Assembly: GCA_937910685.1 (NCBI GenBank) | Contig: CALEMP010000202.1 | Coordinates: 24,040 to 88,039, forward strand | DNA from: an uncultured bacterium | GTDB lineage: Bacteria; Planctomycetota; UBA1135; GCA-002686595 | Reading direction: 5' to 3' | DNA length: 64,000 bases | Shown: in pieces, positions 34,371-42,819 of the stretch | How positions within the stretch are numbered: position 1 is the stretch's first letter | How the letters are laid out: the number at the start of each line of letters is the position of its first letter | Position numbers and translations under genes: made by a program | The notes under the pieces: model-generated | Database searches by the model: none | The model's input: only the letters and a program-made list of their open reading frames with translations | What the model was told of the DNA's origin: nothing

Positions 34371-35777
34371 TTAGTGGTGGCTTGTGACCACGTGACGCTG
34401 GGGCGGAGGCACCAAACCAATCATTCGGCCTACGCGCTTACGCCCATAGAGCGGGTTCTCGGAGTAATACAGGGCCCGCTCCCAGACCCGGCGCAGGCGC
34501 TGGGGCATGGCGTAGTACCAGCGCTCATAGGAACGCACCATGTTCTTGCGTAGCTCTTCCAGTTCGATCTGGCTGAAGTTCTCGTGGCGGTAGCCAGAGC
34601 GGTTCGAGCTAACGTAGTTTTCGGACAAGTCATCCATGTCCAAGTTGGCCTCGTAGGCATCCCAGGACTCGGTTCCGATCAGGGGATTGAAGACCGAGAT
34701 GCGGATCAAGTCGGGTCCGGCGAGGCGCAGAACCTTTTCGGTTTCCGCCACGTCTGCCTTGGTTTCCCCAGGCGAGCCCACGATCAGATAGACCTTGGCC
34801 CAGATTCCAGCACGACGGGTCATGCGCGCCGCGTTGATGATCACTTCGGGTGTCAGGTCTTTCTTCAGCACGTCAAGCATACGCTGACTGCCGGACTCCC
34901 ATCCGTAGTAGATGCGTCGGCACCCGGCTCGGTGCATGTGCTTCAGGAGCGGGTAGTCCACGCAATCCGCTCGGGTGTTCGCCACCCACTCGAATTTGAG
35001 CCCCCGGCGCAGGATCTCGTCGCACATTTCATGGATGCGTTTTTTCCGCAGGGTCAAGATCTCGTCCACGAACAAGATCACGCCCGGGTCATAGGCCTTG
35101 ATGATGTGCTCGAGCTCATCCACGATGGCTTCGGTGGAGCGCACTCGGAAGCCGCGCCCGGTGAGTTCCTTCTGGCAGAAGATGCACTTGAAGGGACAGC
35201 CTCGGGTGGTGAAGATGTAGATCAGGTGTTCAGGGTTGTTTTGGAAGTACGACTCCATGGGCAGCAAGTGCCGGGCCGGAGCCGGGAGCTCGTCCAGCTT
35301 CTTGATCAGGGGCGGCGCCTCGTTGTCCACCCACAACTCACGGTCGCGCATACTGGCCACGCCGGGGATCTCCATGATCGCCGCTTCGTCATTGCCGTCA
35401 ATCGCCTTCAGAAGTTGGGGCAGGGTGTATTCGGCCTCGCCCTTGAGCACATAGTCAAAGTGCCCCGTGTCCAAAAACACGCCCTGGTCCACGGAGGCAT
35501 GGGGCCCCCCCATGATTGTGATTTTGCCCTTCTCCTTGGCGTACTTGGCCCAAGCAATCGCGCGCCGGATGTTCGGCGTCAGCGCAGAGAAACCAATCAC
35601 GTCATTGCGCTCGATTGCGGCCTTCATGTCCGCATCGGAGCCGATGCGCTCATCGTGCAACTCTACGGGGATGTTCTCTCGCTCGAGCATGGCGCCCAGG
35701 TACCCGATACCCAAGATCATGGACAAAGGATCTTCTTGAACGTGAGGTTTGACGTAGGTTATGAGAGTTTTTCGCAT
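34371..35777 (-). CDS. B12-binding-domain radical SAM protein
   Basis: A 468-residue enzyme with an N-terminal cobalamin-binding-like Rossmann domain (about residues 1-130, including MGGPHAS and a VLKGEAEYTL segment). A radical SAM barrel follows, with TRGCPFKCIFC supplying the cluster cysteines C194, C198 and C201, then GWESGSQRMLDVL. The canonical DxHxxG cobalamin ligand motif is not evident, so B12 may not bind in the base-off/His-on way. A C-terminal helical part follows. Members of this class methylate or rearrange lipids, peptides and antibiotics; the substrate is unknown. It is the first gene past the glycosyltransferase cluster and is separated from it by about 200 bp. Confidence 0.88.
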   Translation of the reverse strand: MRKTLITYVKPHVQEDPLSMILGIGYLGAMLERENIPVELHDERIGSDADMKAAIERNDVIGFSALTPNIRRAIAWAKYAKEKGKITIMGGPHASVDQGVFLDTGHFDYVLKGEAEYTLPQLLKAIDGNDEAAIMEIPGVASMRDRELWVDNEAPPLIKKLDELPAPARHLLPMESYFQNNPEHLIYIFTTRGCPFKCIFCQKELTGRGFRVRSTEAIVDELEHIIKAYDPGVILFVDEILTLRKKRIHEMCDEILRRGLKFEWVANTRADCVDYPLLKHMHRAGCRRIYYGWESGSQRMLDVLKKDLTPEVIINAARMTRRAGIWAKVYLIVGSPGETKADVAETEKVLRLAGPDLIRISVFNPLIGTESWDAYEANLDMDDLSENYVSSNRSGYRHENFSQIELEELRKNMVRSYERWYYAMPQRLRRVWERALYYSENPLYGRKRVGRMIGLVPPPQRHVVTSHH

Positions 35778-35973
35778 CGCAGAAAGTCGCAGTGAGTGTC
35801 GGGCTAAGGGAAAACCTCAATAGATGGGGTTCTCATAGGTCCAATCGGATGAATCCAGGCCGATCATCCAATCATTTCCGGGGGAATCTGGATAGTCCCC
35901 GCATGGTAAACTCTAACCGCAATGGCCAGTTTTGGTGCGCGGCCGTCCCAAACCGGGCCCCAGCACCTGACAG

Positions 35974-35986
35974 GGGCCTCAGGCCC
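35974..35986 (-). terminator. Hairpin with a stop codon in its loop at the end of the first GT4 gene
   Basis: GGGCC (35974-35978) and GGCCC (35982-35986) pair around TCA, which on the minus strand is the TGA stop codon of the glycosyltransferase gene (35979-35981). The stem is short and no T-tract follows. Confidence 0.3.
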
Positions 35987-37232
35987 GTCCTAGGACCTGC
36001 CCGTATTGCCCCAAATAGGCCTCTGCGGTGGTCCCAATGGTGAATTTTTCTTCGAGCCGGACGCGCCCCCGAGCCCCCATTTCCTGGGCCAAGGCCGGGT
36101 CACCAAGCAACTCCCCCACACGCCCAGCAAAGTCCGCCAGATCGAAGGGGTTGGCAATGAACCCTGTCTCCCCATGGAGCACCACTTCGGACGAGCCACC
36201 AAAGGAGGTTGCCACCACGGGTTTCGAGTGTTCCATGGCTTCGAGGTTGACCATGCCGAAGGTGTCAAAGCAGATCGAAGGAGTCACAAAAACATCCACC
36301 GCGGCATAGGCCTGCTGCAATTCCGCGCCGGACAACCAGCCCGTGGTGCGCACCCGCTCTGCCACTCCGAGGGCTTGGGCCTGGGGCAAAAACTCTTCCT
36401 CATAGATCTTTGCCTTGCCCATCACGAGCAAACACAGATCCGGATGGTCGGGGGCCAAGAGAGCCAGCATCTCCAATAATTTACCGACGCCCTTTTGGCT
36501 GTGCAAACGGCCGCCGATGGCGACCACCCTACGACCTTGCAAATCATGAGCGGCCCGGAAAGCCTGGACCTCTTGTTCACTGGGAAGACTTTCCTGCAGG
36601 GCCAAGCCATTGTGCACCGTGGCAGCCACGGGCACCTGGTTCATGCGCAGCACCTCACCCAAAGCATCCGAGACCACAGTGACCCGATCCACGTCCTGCT
36701 CCAGCACTTGGCGTATGCGCTGATTGCGGCCGGGGCGCAGGCGAAAGCGTTGACAGGGAATGCACTTGGACGGCCGCGCCTGCACATCAAAATCTTGACC
36801 CCCGCGCGCTTCGCCCCCGTGGAAGCAGGTGAGCTTCTGATAGCAGAAGGTCATCACATCATGGGCAGTGAAGACCACCCGCGCGCCAGAGCGCTTGGCT
36901 TGGGTCAGGGCGTGGTAGCCAAGATGGGTGTGAATCAAATGGGCGTGCACCAGATCCGGTTTCCACTGGGCCAAGACATCCTCAAATGGCTGGTCAATGA
37001 CCTTGTTGTGCAAACTGCGCCAAGCACGAAAGCGCACCGGGTAATCGGAATGCAGGCGGAAGACACGGATTCCCTGAATTTCGGTGGGGGTCGCATCGGC
37101 AGCAGAGCGCACTGCCCCCACCACCGCACATTGGTGGCCGAGTTTTTCATACTCTCGCGCCAGCTGGAAGGTCAAGCGCGAAGAGGAGCCGACTCCGGGG
37201 TCGGAAATCTCGGTCAAAAACAGAATACGCAT
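35979..37232 (-). CDS. GT4 family glycosyltransferase
   Basis: A 417-residue retaining glycosyltransferase of the GT-B fold, cytoplasmic. The N-terminal Rossmann domain starts MRILFLTEISDPGVGSSSRL. A cysteine cluster (TCFHGGE and KCIPCQRF) in the acceptor domain may bind a metal, as in some relatives. The donor domain has AIGGRLHSQKGVGKLLEML and TPSICFDTFGMVNLEAMEHS, followed by PVVATSFGGSSEVVLHGETG. These give the glutamates and glycine loop typical of GT4. The start shares one base with the stop of the upstream GT4 gene (TGATG). Donor and acceptor are unknown. Confidence 0.9.
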   Translation of the reverse strand: MRILFLTEISDPGVGSSSRLTFQLAREYEKLGHQCAVVGAVRSAADATPTEIQGIRVFRLHSDYPVRFRAWRSLHNKVIDQPFEDVLAQWKPDLVHAHLIHTHLGYHALTQAKRSGARVVFTAHDVMTFCYQKLTCFHGGEARGGQDFDVQARPSKCIPCQRFRLRPGRNQRIRQVLEQDVDRVTVVSDALGEVLRMNQVPVAATVHNGLALQESLPSEQEVQAFRAAHDLQGRRVVAIGGRLHSQKGVGKLLEMLALLAPDHPDLCLLVMGKAKIYEEEFLPQAQALGVAERVRTTGWLSGAELQQAYAAVDVFVTPSICFDTFGMVNLEAMEHSKPVVATSFGGSSEVVLHGETGFIANPFDLADFAGRVGELLGDPALAQEMGARGRVRLEEKFTIGTTAEAYLGQYGQVLGRA

Positions 37233-38404
37233 CAGGTGTTCCTCGCCAAGACCTGATCATACAACTCCAACACAGCTCGAGCATTGTGCTCCCAGGTGTT
37301 GGCTCCCGCGTGCAGGCGACCCTGGGCCCCGAGGGTCCGCCGTAATTCCCCATCAGCCATCAAGCGTTCCAGAGCAGCTTGCACGCTGCCTTCGGTCTGG
37401 GGCACCAAGTACCCCGTGACCGAATCCAGTATCGCGTCCTCCGCTCCACAATCGTTGGTGCCGATCACTGCCGTGCCCGCGGCAGAGGCCTCCAGATAGA
37501 CAATGCCAAAGCCCTCGAAGCCACCGTCATCGGCGGTGATCGGCGTATGCAAGAAGATCTCAGCACGCTGCAGGAGGTCAACCTTTTCGTCCTCCGAAAT
37601 GTTGCCCAGCACATGCACCCGTGAAGTCATACCTGCCGCTTCAATCCGCTGGCGTAGATCCCGCTCGTAGTCATCTCCCGAACACCTGCCCACGATCACA
37701 TGGTGCCAGTCCGGGAATTTCTGGGCCGCCTTCAGCCAAGCCCCGAGACCCAGGTGATGGCCCTTGCGCTGTTTCACTTCCCCAATGGTCAAACTGAAAG
37801 GAAAGTGATGCCATGGGCGCTCGCCGATCTCGGGCGCATGCACATAACGCTCCGCATCCACACAGTTGGGCACCACCTGGGGCTGGCCCTCGCCCAAAGT
37901 GCCCGGAGGCACAGCTTCCAACCAGCGGCTCTTTGTGTAGTTGGAAACGCTGATCAAGCCACCCATGCGACGGCTGGTGGAGAGTGCCCGCGCCCCGTGG
38001 CGTTCGGAAAGCAAGGGTTGAATCGTGTAGGTCCCGTGTCCCGTTGCCACACAGGGTACCCCGGCCAAACTGGCCCCATCCACCCCGATCAGAGAGTGCG
38101 GATAGTCCTTGATCGCGTGCACGAGGTCCACACCCCGAGCGGAGCGCCAAACCTGCAAAGTACCCAGGGCGCGCCAAGCGGCAAACCTCAGGGGACTCAT
38201 GTAGTAAAAGTAATCTGGTGGCAGTGCCACGCGAATGGACCAGTCCTTGGGCACCAAGCTCGAGGTCGGTCGGTGCTTGCGTGCCAGGAGTATCTCCGGT
38301 TCAAGATCCGGCCGAAGCTTCTGGCAAGCTTCGATCAAGCACATGGCATAACGCCCCACACCGTCGAGATCCGACAGGGAATCGGTCAAGTACAAAACCC
38401 TCAC
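37232..38404 (-). CDS. GT4 family glycosyltransferase
   Basis: A GT-B glycosyltransferase of about 390 residues. I favour a GTG start at 38404, giving (M)RVLYLTDSLSDLDGVGRYA, because that is the family N-terminus and makes a GTGA four-base overlap with the upstream gene, as at other junctions of this cluster. An ATG at 38422 would add six residues. The donor domain has SLTIGEVKQRKGHHLGLGAW and FEGFGIVYLEASAAGTAVIG, followed by DCGAEDAI. It is coupled to the next glycosyltransferase by a one-base overlap. Sugar specificity cannot be assigned. Confidence 0.88.
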   Translation of the reverse strand: MRVLYLTDSLSDLDGVGRYAMCLIEACQKLRPDLEPEILLARKHRPTSSLVPKDWSIRVALPPDYFYYMSPLRFAAWRALGTLQVWRSARGVDLVHAIKDYPHSLIGVDGASLAGVPCVATGHGTYTIQPLLSERHGARALSTSRRMGGLISVSNYTKSRWLEAVPPGTLGEGQPQVVPNCVDAERYVHAPEIGERPWHHFPFSLTIGEVKQRKGHHLGLGAWLKAAQKFPDWHHVIVGRCSGDDYERDLRQRIEAAGMTSRVHVLGNISEDEKVDLLQRAEIFLHTPITADDGGFEGFGIVYLEASAAGTAVIGTNDCGAEDAILDSVTGYLVPQTEGSVQAALERLMADGELRRTLGAQGRLHAGANTWEHNARAVLELYDQVLARNT

Positions 38405-39564
38405 GCCCCGTCCCCCATCCATTCCAAGATTCTTAGGGCTCGCGCATCCCAGGTATGCTTCGGTGCCTCGGCCCGTAGAGCCGAGGAGATCGATTTCATG
38501 CGCGCGTCATCTCCCAGCAGCGAATCAAGGGCCTCCGCCAGGGCACCCGAGTCCTCGGGGGGCACAAACACAGCCATGTTGTCATCCAAGACATCGCGCA
38601 TGCTGGGAAGGTCAGAACAAACCACAGGCAAACCCACAGCCATGGCCTCAAAGATTTTCAGGGGCGACGTGTAGCGCGCGCTGATGGCCGGGGTGGCCCG
38701 GTTGGGCACCACGGAAATGTCCGCGGCGCAGAGGGCCATGGCGGCCTTGCGGGGATCCGCAAAGCCAGTGATTTGCACATGATCCAGCCCCTCCGCACGC
38801 TGGCGCAAGCGAGCCACATCCCGGTCCATGCCTCCCATGATCAAGAAGGCAACTTCCGGCAACCGGCGGGCCGCATCCAGGAGCACATCGACTCCCTTCC
38901 AAGCCAAAAGCCCCCCCACATATGCAACCAGCGGTCGATTGGGGTCCAAATCAAGGGCAAGTCGCGCCGCGCTGCGACTGGGCAAGGAATCAAAGCGGCT
39001 GACCTCAAAGCCATCGTGTTCCACACAGATTGCTTCAGAAGGCAAGCCCAACTCGAGCAAGTCCTGGCGCACGCCCCCACTGATGGCGATCACCCGAGCG
39101 CCCTGCTCCACCGCGCCCACCAAGGCGCGCCTACGAAGGGCGTGCCCCGGCACCCGGTGCAATTCCAAGAACAAACCGGGACGCCCCCGAAGGAGGCCCG
39201 CAACTTCGGCTTCCCGGGTCAAGACGCGTGTCTCCATAGAGACCCTCTTGGCTCGTTGGGCGGCCCTGTAGGCAAAAGAAAACTCTTGGCAGCGGGCGGG
39301 CACAAACTGCAAGGCACGGGGAACCCGGTCGATCCAATCCATGCAGGGAACGGCTTCCACCGATGGCCGTATCCCACGGGGTACCGCGTAGTGATCGAAT
39401 AGGGCTTCCACCGGTAATTCCACCGTGTCCCGGCGCCGGGCGTGAAGCAAAGTCGTGGCTGCACCAGCCCGGGCCAAGGCCGCACTGGCCTGGGCTACTT
39501 GCAGGGACTGAGCCCGTTGACTGGGCATACGCGCATTCGCGATCAACAGCAGGGGCGAATACAT
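38401..39564 (-). CDS. GT4 family glycosyltransferase
   Basis: A 387-residue GT-B enzyme. The start at 39564 (MYSPLLLIANARMPSQRAQS) begins the first Rossmann strand eight bases after the upstream stop; in-frame starts at 39594 and 39618 would overlap the upstream gene. It contains FLELHRVPGHALRRRALVG and VIAISGGVRQDLLELGLP in the acceptor half. The donor half has LVAYVGGLLAWKGVDVLLDA and FEAMAVGLPVVCSDLPSM. Where many GT4 proteins have an E-x7-E motif, the segment SPLKIFEAMAVGLP supplies only the second glutamate, a common variation. It is part of the continuous glycosyltransferase operon. Confidence 0.87.
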   Translation of the reverse strand: MYSPLLLIANARMPSQRAQSLQVAQASAALARAGAATTLLHARRRDTVELPVEALFDHYAVPRGIRPSVEAVPCMDWIDRVPRALQFVPARCQEFSFAYRAAQRAKRVSMETRVLTREAEVAGLLRGRPGLFLELHRVPGHALRRRALVGAVEQGARVIAISGGVRQDLLELGLPSEAICVEHDGFEVSRFDSLPSRSAARLALDLDPNRPLVAYVGGLLAWKGVDVLLDAARRLPEVAFLIMGGMDRDVARLRQRAEGLDHVQITGFADPRKAAMALCAADISVVPNRATPAISARYTSPLKIFEAMAVGLPVVCSDLPSMRDVLDDNMAVFVPPEDSGALAEALDSLLGDDARMKSISSALRAEAPKHTWDARALRILEWMGDGA

Positions 39565-39571
39565 GGCGCGA

Positions 39572-41776
39572 CTAACCGTCGATGCCTCCCCCATAACCGA
39601 GAGCCTCGAAGAGTTCATTCTCCCCGTCCCTCGCGCTGCCCTGGAGCATGTCCTGGCGAATTGGCATGCGCTTCTCTAAATCCACGAGCGCCTGCCGAAG
39701 ACGATCCGCATGGGCGCGGAAGTTGTTCTGAAGGGGAGCTTCTCCACTCCGCAAGAGGTGCGCCAGATTGACCTTTTCTGCGGGGTCAATTTCAAGATCG
39801 AACAAGCGCACATCCAGCCGGTCCTCGGCCTCGGCGGCCGTAGCCCACCAAGTCTCCCAGGGGCCCACCCCTAAGAAGCCCGACCCAAGATCCCCGGCCA
39901 TGCGCCTCTGGCGAAGGATCAGTTTCCAACGCCCGTCATTGGCGCTTTGAAAACGCCCGTTCTCGGAAAAGCTCATCCGTTCAGGCCAAGCGGTGGTCTC
40001 CCCCATCAGGGGCTTGAGGGAAATCCCATCCACCGCCGCCTGCACTCGCTGCAATTCCTTGCCCTGCACCGTGTGGGCGTTGAGGTTGGGGGGCAACTGG
40101 CTTGCATGCTCAAGGGCTTCCAGCCCCATCAGATCGAGCACCGTGGGTAAAAGGTCGATGGACTCCACCGGCTGCCCAATCTCTTTCCCAGCCGGAACCC
40201 GCCCGGGCCAGGAAAAGACCAGAGGGATGCGCAAGTTGTCCTCAAACATCCAATTATGTTCCCACCGACCGTGCTCCCCCAGGGATTCCCCGTGGTCGCT
40301 GGTGACCACCACCAGGGTGTTGCGGGTTAAGCCCGAAGCGGCCAGTTGATCGAGCAAAATGCCAATGTCCCGATCCGCCTGGGTCACTCCGCCCCGGTAC
40401 AGGTCTCCGATCTGCTGCTTGTCCTCGGGAGTCGCTTCGTACTTGCCCTTTTCAATCAAGACCCGGTGCTGGGCATTGAACGATTTTTCAAAGGGCCCCC
40501 CATAGGCAGGATCCACATAGGGCTGGCGGCAAGCCGCGTCCGGGTTGTAATCCGTGTGGGTTGAGTAGAGATGCACCAGAGCCATGAAGCGCTTGTGGCG
40601 GTGATCGTGAATCCAGTTGGCGGCAGAATCCGCAACATAGGTGCTGGCCTTGTGCTGGGAAAACTTAGCGGCGATCAACCAGGGTAAGAGGCGTGAGCGA
40701 AAGCGACTCCAAGGATTGTGCAGGTCCACTTCCCCATGGCCCACCAACGCCTCCAGATAGGAATCAAAGCCATCCAAGAGGCCCGAACCATGACTGACGG
40801 TCCCGGTCATGAACGCTGCCCGCACAAAATCCCCTTCCTCCAGGGGCACCCCATCCTTACGCGGACGCTCTTCCAGGCAGCGGGCCAGGGTGCGGTTTTG
40901 CCCCCAGCGCAATCCGGGTTTCATGGACACAAGCCCATGGCGCCGGGGCAACTTGCCGGTCAACAGGGAGCCAAAGCTAGTCCATGTGAAGGGCGCCTGG
41001 GCGTGGGCGCCCCGGAACACGGTGCCCTCCTCGGCCAGTTGATCCAAGCGCGGCGTCTGCATTCCTGGCGCACCCCTGAAACCAAAAAGGTCGTGGCGCA
41101 GGGCATCGACAACCACCATCAGTACGTTGGGCAGATCCTGGTTGCGTTCGTTGATTTTTCCCCGTGAATTCTGGGCCACAAAGCTCCCGAAGAGAAGCCC
41201 TCCTGTGGCCATCATGAGCAACATGACAAACGGAGTCAGCAGGCGCACCATGCGCGGAGTGCGCCGCCGTAGGGCGATTGCACGGTGACCCAGGTAAACG
41301 CCCAAGGCCAAGAGCCCCAAGAAGACCAACAACCGGCGTGGGTCCGTGAAGGTCAAGCCGGCGAAGATGATTTGCCGGGACCACCAAACCAACCACAGTC
41401 CTAGCCAGGCGCCGCCCATCAGGGCCAGCAACCGCTCATAGCGGCCGGTCAAGGTGCGCGCCCCGAGGCGCGAGTGCAACAAGCCTCCGAGTAAAGCCCC
41501 CAGGCACATTCCTCCCCCGCAGTAAAACAGGTAGCTCACAAGCCACGCGCCCAGCAAGCTGGGCAGCTCCTGCCAAGCGGGCAGGTTCTGGGTCAGCGCA
41601 CCGAGCCCAAATTTCTGCAGGTGGTAAATGAACACGCTGGGGTCGATCCCGAGCACATTCAAAAGGCCCTCCACGCTGGCCCCCACCAAACCCGCAACCC
41701 CACCTGCGTTGATCCCTGCACGCACGCTGGTCAGGCGGCTCGGAAGAGCCGGGGTAGATTGAGGTAGGTCGCTCAT
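39572..41776 (-). CDS. Membrane-anchored sulfatase-fold protein with Thr at the nucleophile position
   Basis: A 734-residue protein. The first 200 residues hold about five hydrophobic segments, followed by an extracytoplasmic alkaline-phosphatase-superfamily domain. Metal-binding elements are LMVVVDALRHD (D224, D229) and VVVTSDHGESLGEHG. The nucleophile region reads APFTWTSFGSLLTG, with T264 where sulfatases have Cys or Ser and no CxPSR motif. This suggests a phosphoethanolamine- or glycerophosphate-type transferase or hydrolase, not a formylglycine sulfatase. Its position inside the glycosyltransferase operon suggests that it decorates the glycan at the membrane. Confidence 0.85.
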   Translation of the reverse strand: MSDLPQSTPALPSRLTSVRAGINAGGVAGLVGASVEGLLNVLGIDPSVFIYHLQKFGLGALTQNLPAWQELPSLLGAWLVSYLFYCGGGMCLGALLGGLLHSRLGARTLTGRYERLLALMGGAWLGLWLVWWSRQIIFAGLTFTDPRRLLVFLGLLALGVYLGHRAIALRRRTPRMVRLLTPFVMLLMMATGGLLFGSFVAQNSRGKINERNQDLPNVLMVVVDALRHDLFGFRGAPGMQTPRLDQLAEEGTVFRGAHAQAPFTWTSFGSLLTGKLPRRHGLVSMKPGLRWGQNRTLARCLEERPRKDGVPLEEGDFVRAAFMTGTVSHGSGLLDGFDSYLEALVGHGEVDLHNPWSRFRSRLLPWLIAAKFSQHKASTYVADSAANWIHDHRHKRFMALVHLYSTHTDYNPDAACRQPYVDPAYGGPFEKSFNAQHRVLIEKGKYEATPEDKQQIGDLYRGGVTQADRDIGILLDQLAASGLTRNTLVVVTSDHGESLGEHGRWEHNWMFEDNLRIPLVFSWPGRVPAGKEIGQPVESIDLLPTVLDLMGLEALEHASQLPPNLNAHTVQGKELQRVQAAVDGISLKPLMGETTAWPERMSFSENGRFQSANDGRWKLILRQRRMAGDLGSGFLGVGPWETWWATAAEAEDRLDVRLFDLEIDPAEKVNLAHLLRSGEAPLQNNFRAHADRLRQALVDLEKRMPIRQDMLQGSARDGENELFEALGYGGGIDG

Positions 41777-41871
41777 GGGCCTGCAATCCTAGCCATTTAG
41801 GGGATCGAGTCCCAACCTTCCAGTGGGCTGCTTTTGCTCGCTCACTCTTGGTGAGGGGGGCCCCAGGTCCC

Positions 41872-42747
41872 TCAACGCAAGCGATTGCCCTGTCTCAACA
41901 GGGAGCGCAGCTTGCCGCGCTGCTCTTTCATCAAGAAACGCCGTACTTCAGGATCCACGACCCTCCCCGGTCGCTTGATTCCGGCCCAAAGATACCCCGC
42001 CGCCTGGCAAAGTCCCCCGAGGATGAACGGGGCCTTTAAGCCGCGATAGGCAATGGTCACCCAGGCAAAAAGCGGGTGATAGCCAAAACGCCAAATCAAA
42101 TAGCCGCGCCGGAAACGCAAGCCCAACTCACCCCCATTGCCACTGGTGACCCGGCCATGATGGGTCACGGCCAATTCACTCACGGTGCGTGTTTCCCAGC
42201 CGGATGCGCGCACTTCCAATTCCACCAGGGTGTCCTCACCCCCATCCTTGAGAGGTCGAAAACCCCCGGTTTCCTGGTAGGCCTGTCGTCGAAAGAGATG
42301 CACGGCCCCGGCAACCGCATCCAGCGAGTTGTCATGAGGCACGCGCTTACCGTCGTATTCCTCATAGATTTGCCCACCAGCCAAACCGAGCTTGGGTTCT
42401 TGGTCAAAGACTCCCAGCAGACGGGAAAAATAATCGGGCTCAAGGCGCAAATCCGCGTCCAGGATCCCCACAAAATCGTCCTTGAGTTCCCCGAGTTCAC
42501 GGAAACCCCGCTGAAGAGCATAGACCTTGGAACCAAAATCGCGCTTTTGCCCCCCCTCAGTACGAACCAGGGAAATCCATGGCTCTTGGCTGATGAGCCT
42601 CTCCGCGATCTCGGCGGTACGATCCCTCGAACCATCATCCACAATGATCCAGTGGGCAGGCTTCGAGGATTGGGCGATGACCGATTGAATCAGAGCGCCG
42701 ATGGCGTCTTCTTCATCCCGAGCAGCGGTAATGAGAGCGTAGGTCAT
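41872..42747 (-). CDS. GT2 family glycosyltransferase
   Basis: An inverting GT-A glycosyltransferase of 291 residues. The ATG at 42747 (MTYALITAARDEEDAIGALI) is chosen because it begins the first beta strand; an upstream start would add 18 unconserved residues. Visible are IIVDDGSRDRTAEIAE, a DxD-type ILDADLRLEPDYFS, GGQIYEEYDGKRV, and GGEDTLVELEVRASGWETR with the catalytic ED pair. A C-terminal amphipathic or hydrophobic segment (APFILGGLCQAAGYLWAG) suggests membrane association. It lies between the membrane sulfatase-fold gene and the toroid-like protein. Confidence 0.9.
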   Translation of the reverse strand: MTYALITAARDEEDAIGALIQSVIAQSSKPAHWIIVDDGSRDRTAEIAERLISQEPWISLVRTEGGQKRDFGSKVYALQRGFRELGELKDDFVGILDADLRLEPDYFSRLLGVFDQEPKLGLAGGQIYEEYDGKRVPHDNSLDAVAGAVHLFRRQAYQETGGFRPLKDGGEDTLVELEVRASGWETRTVSELAVTHHGRVTSGNGGELGLRFRRGYLIWRFGYHPLFAWVTIAYRGLKAPFILGGLCQAAGYLWAGIKRPGRVVDPEVRRFLMKEQRGKLRSLLRQGNRLR

Positions 42748-42819
42748 GGAGTTGCGAGGTGCCTTTGTCCAAGTGGGTTTCCCTGGGTTGCACGAGCCCA
42801 ATGAGCGACGGGTCTCATG

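Noticed and set aside
34584..35795. 403-residue plus-strand open frame antisense to the radical SAM gene
   Set aside because: It is a shadow frame of a clearly conserved enzyme. The translation has no domain and mirrors the codon bias of the minus-strand gene.
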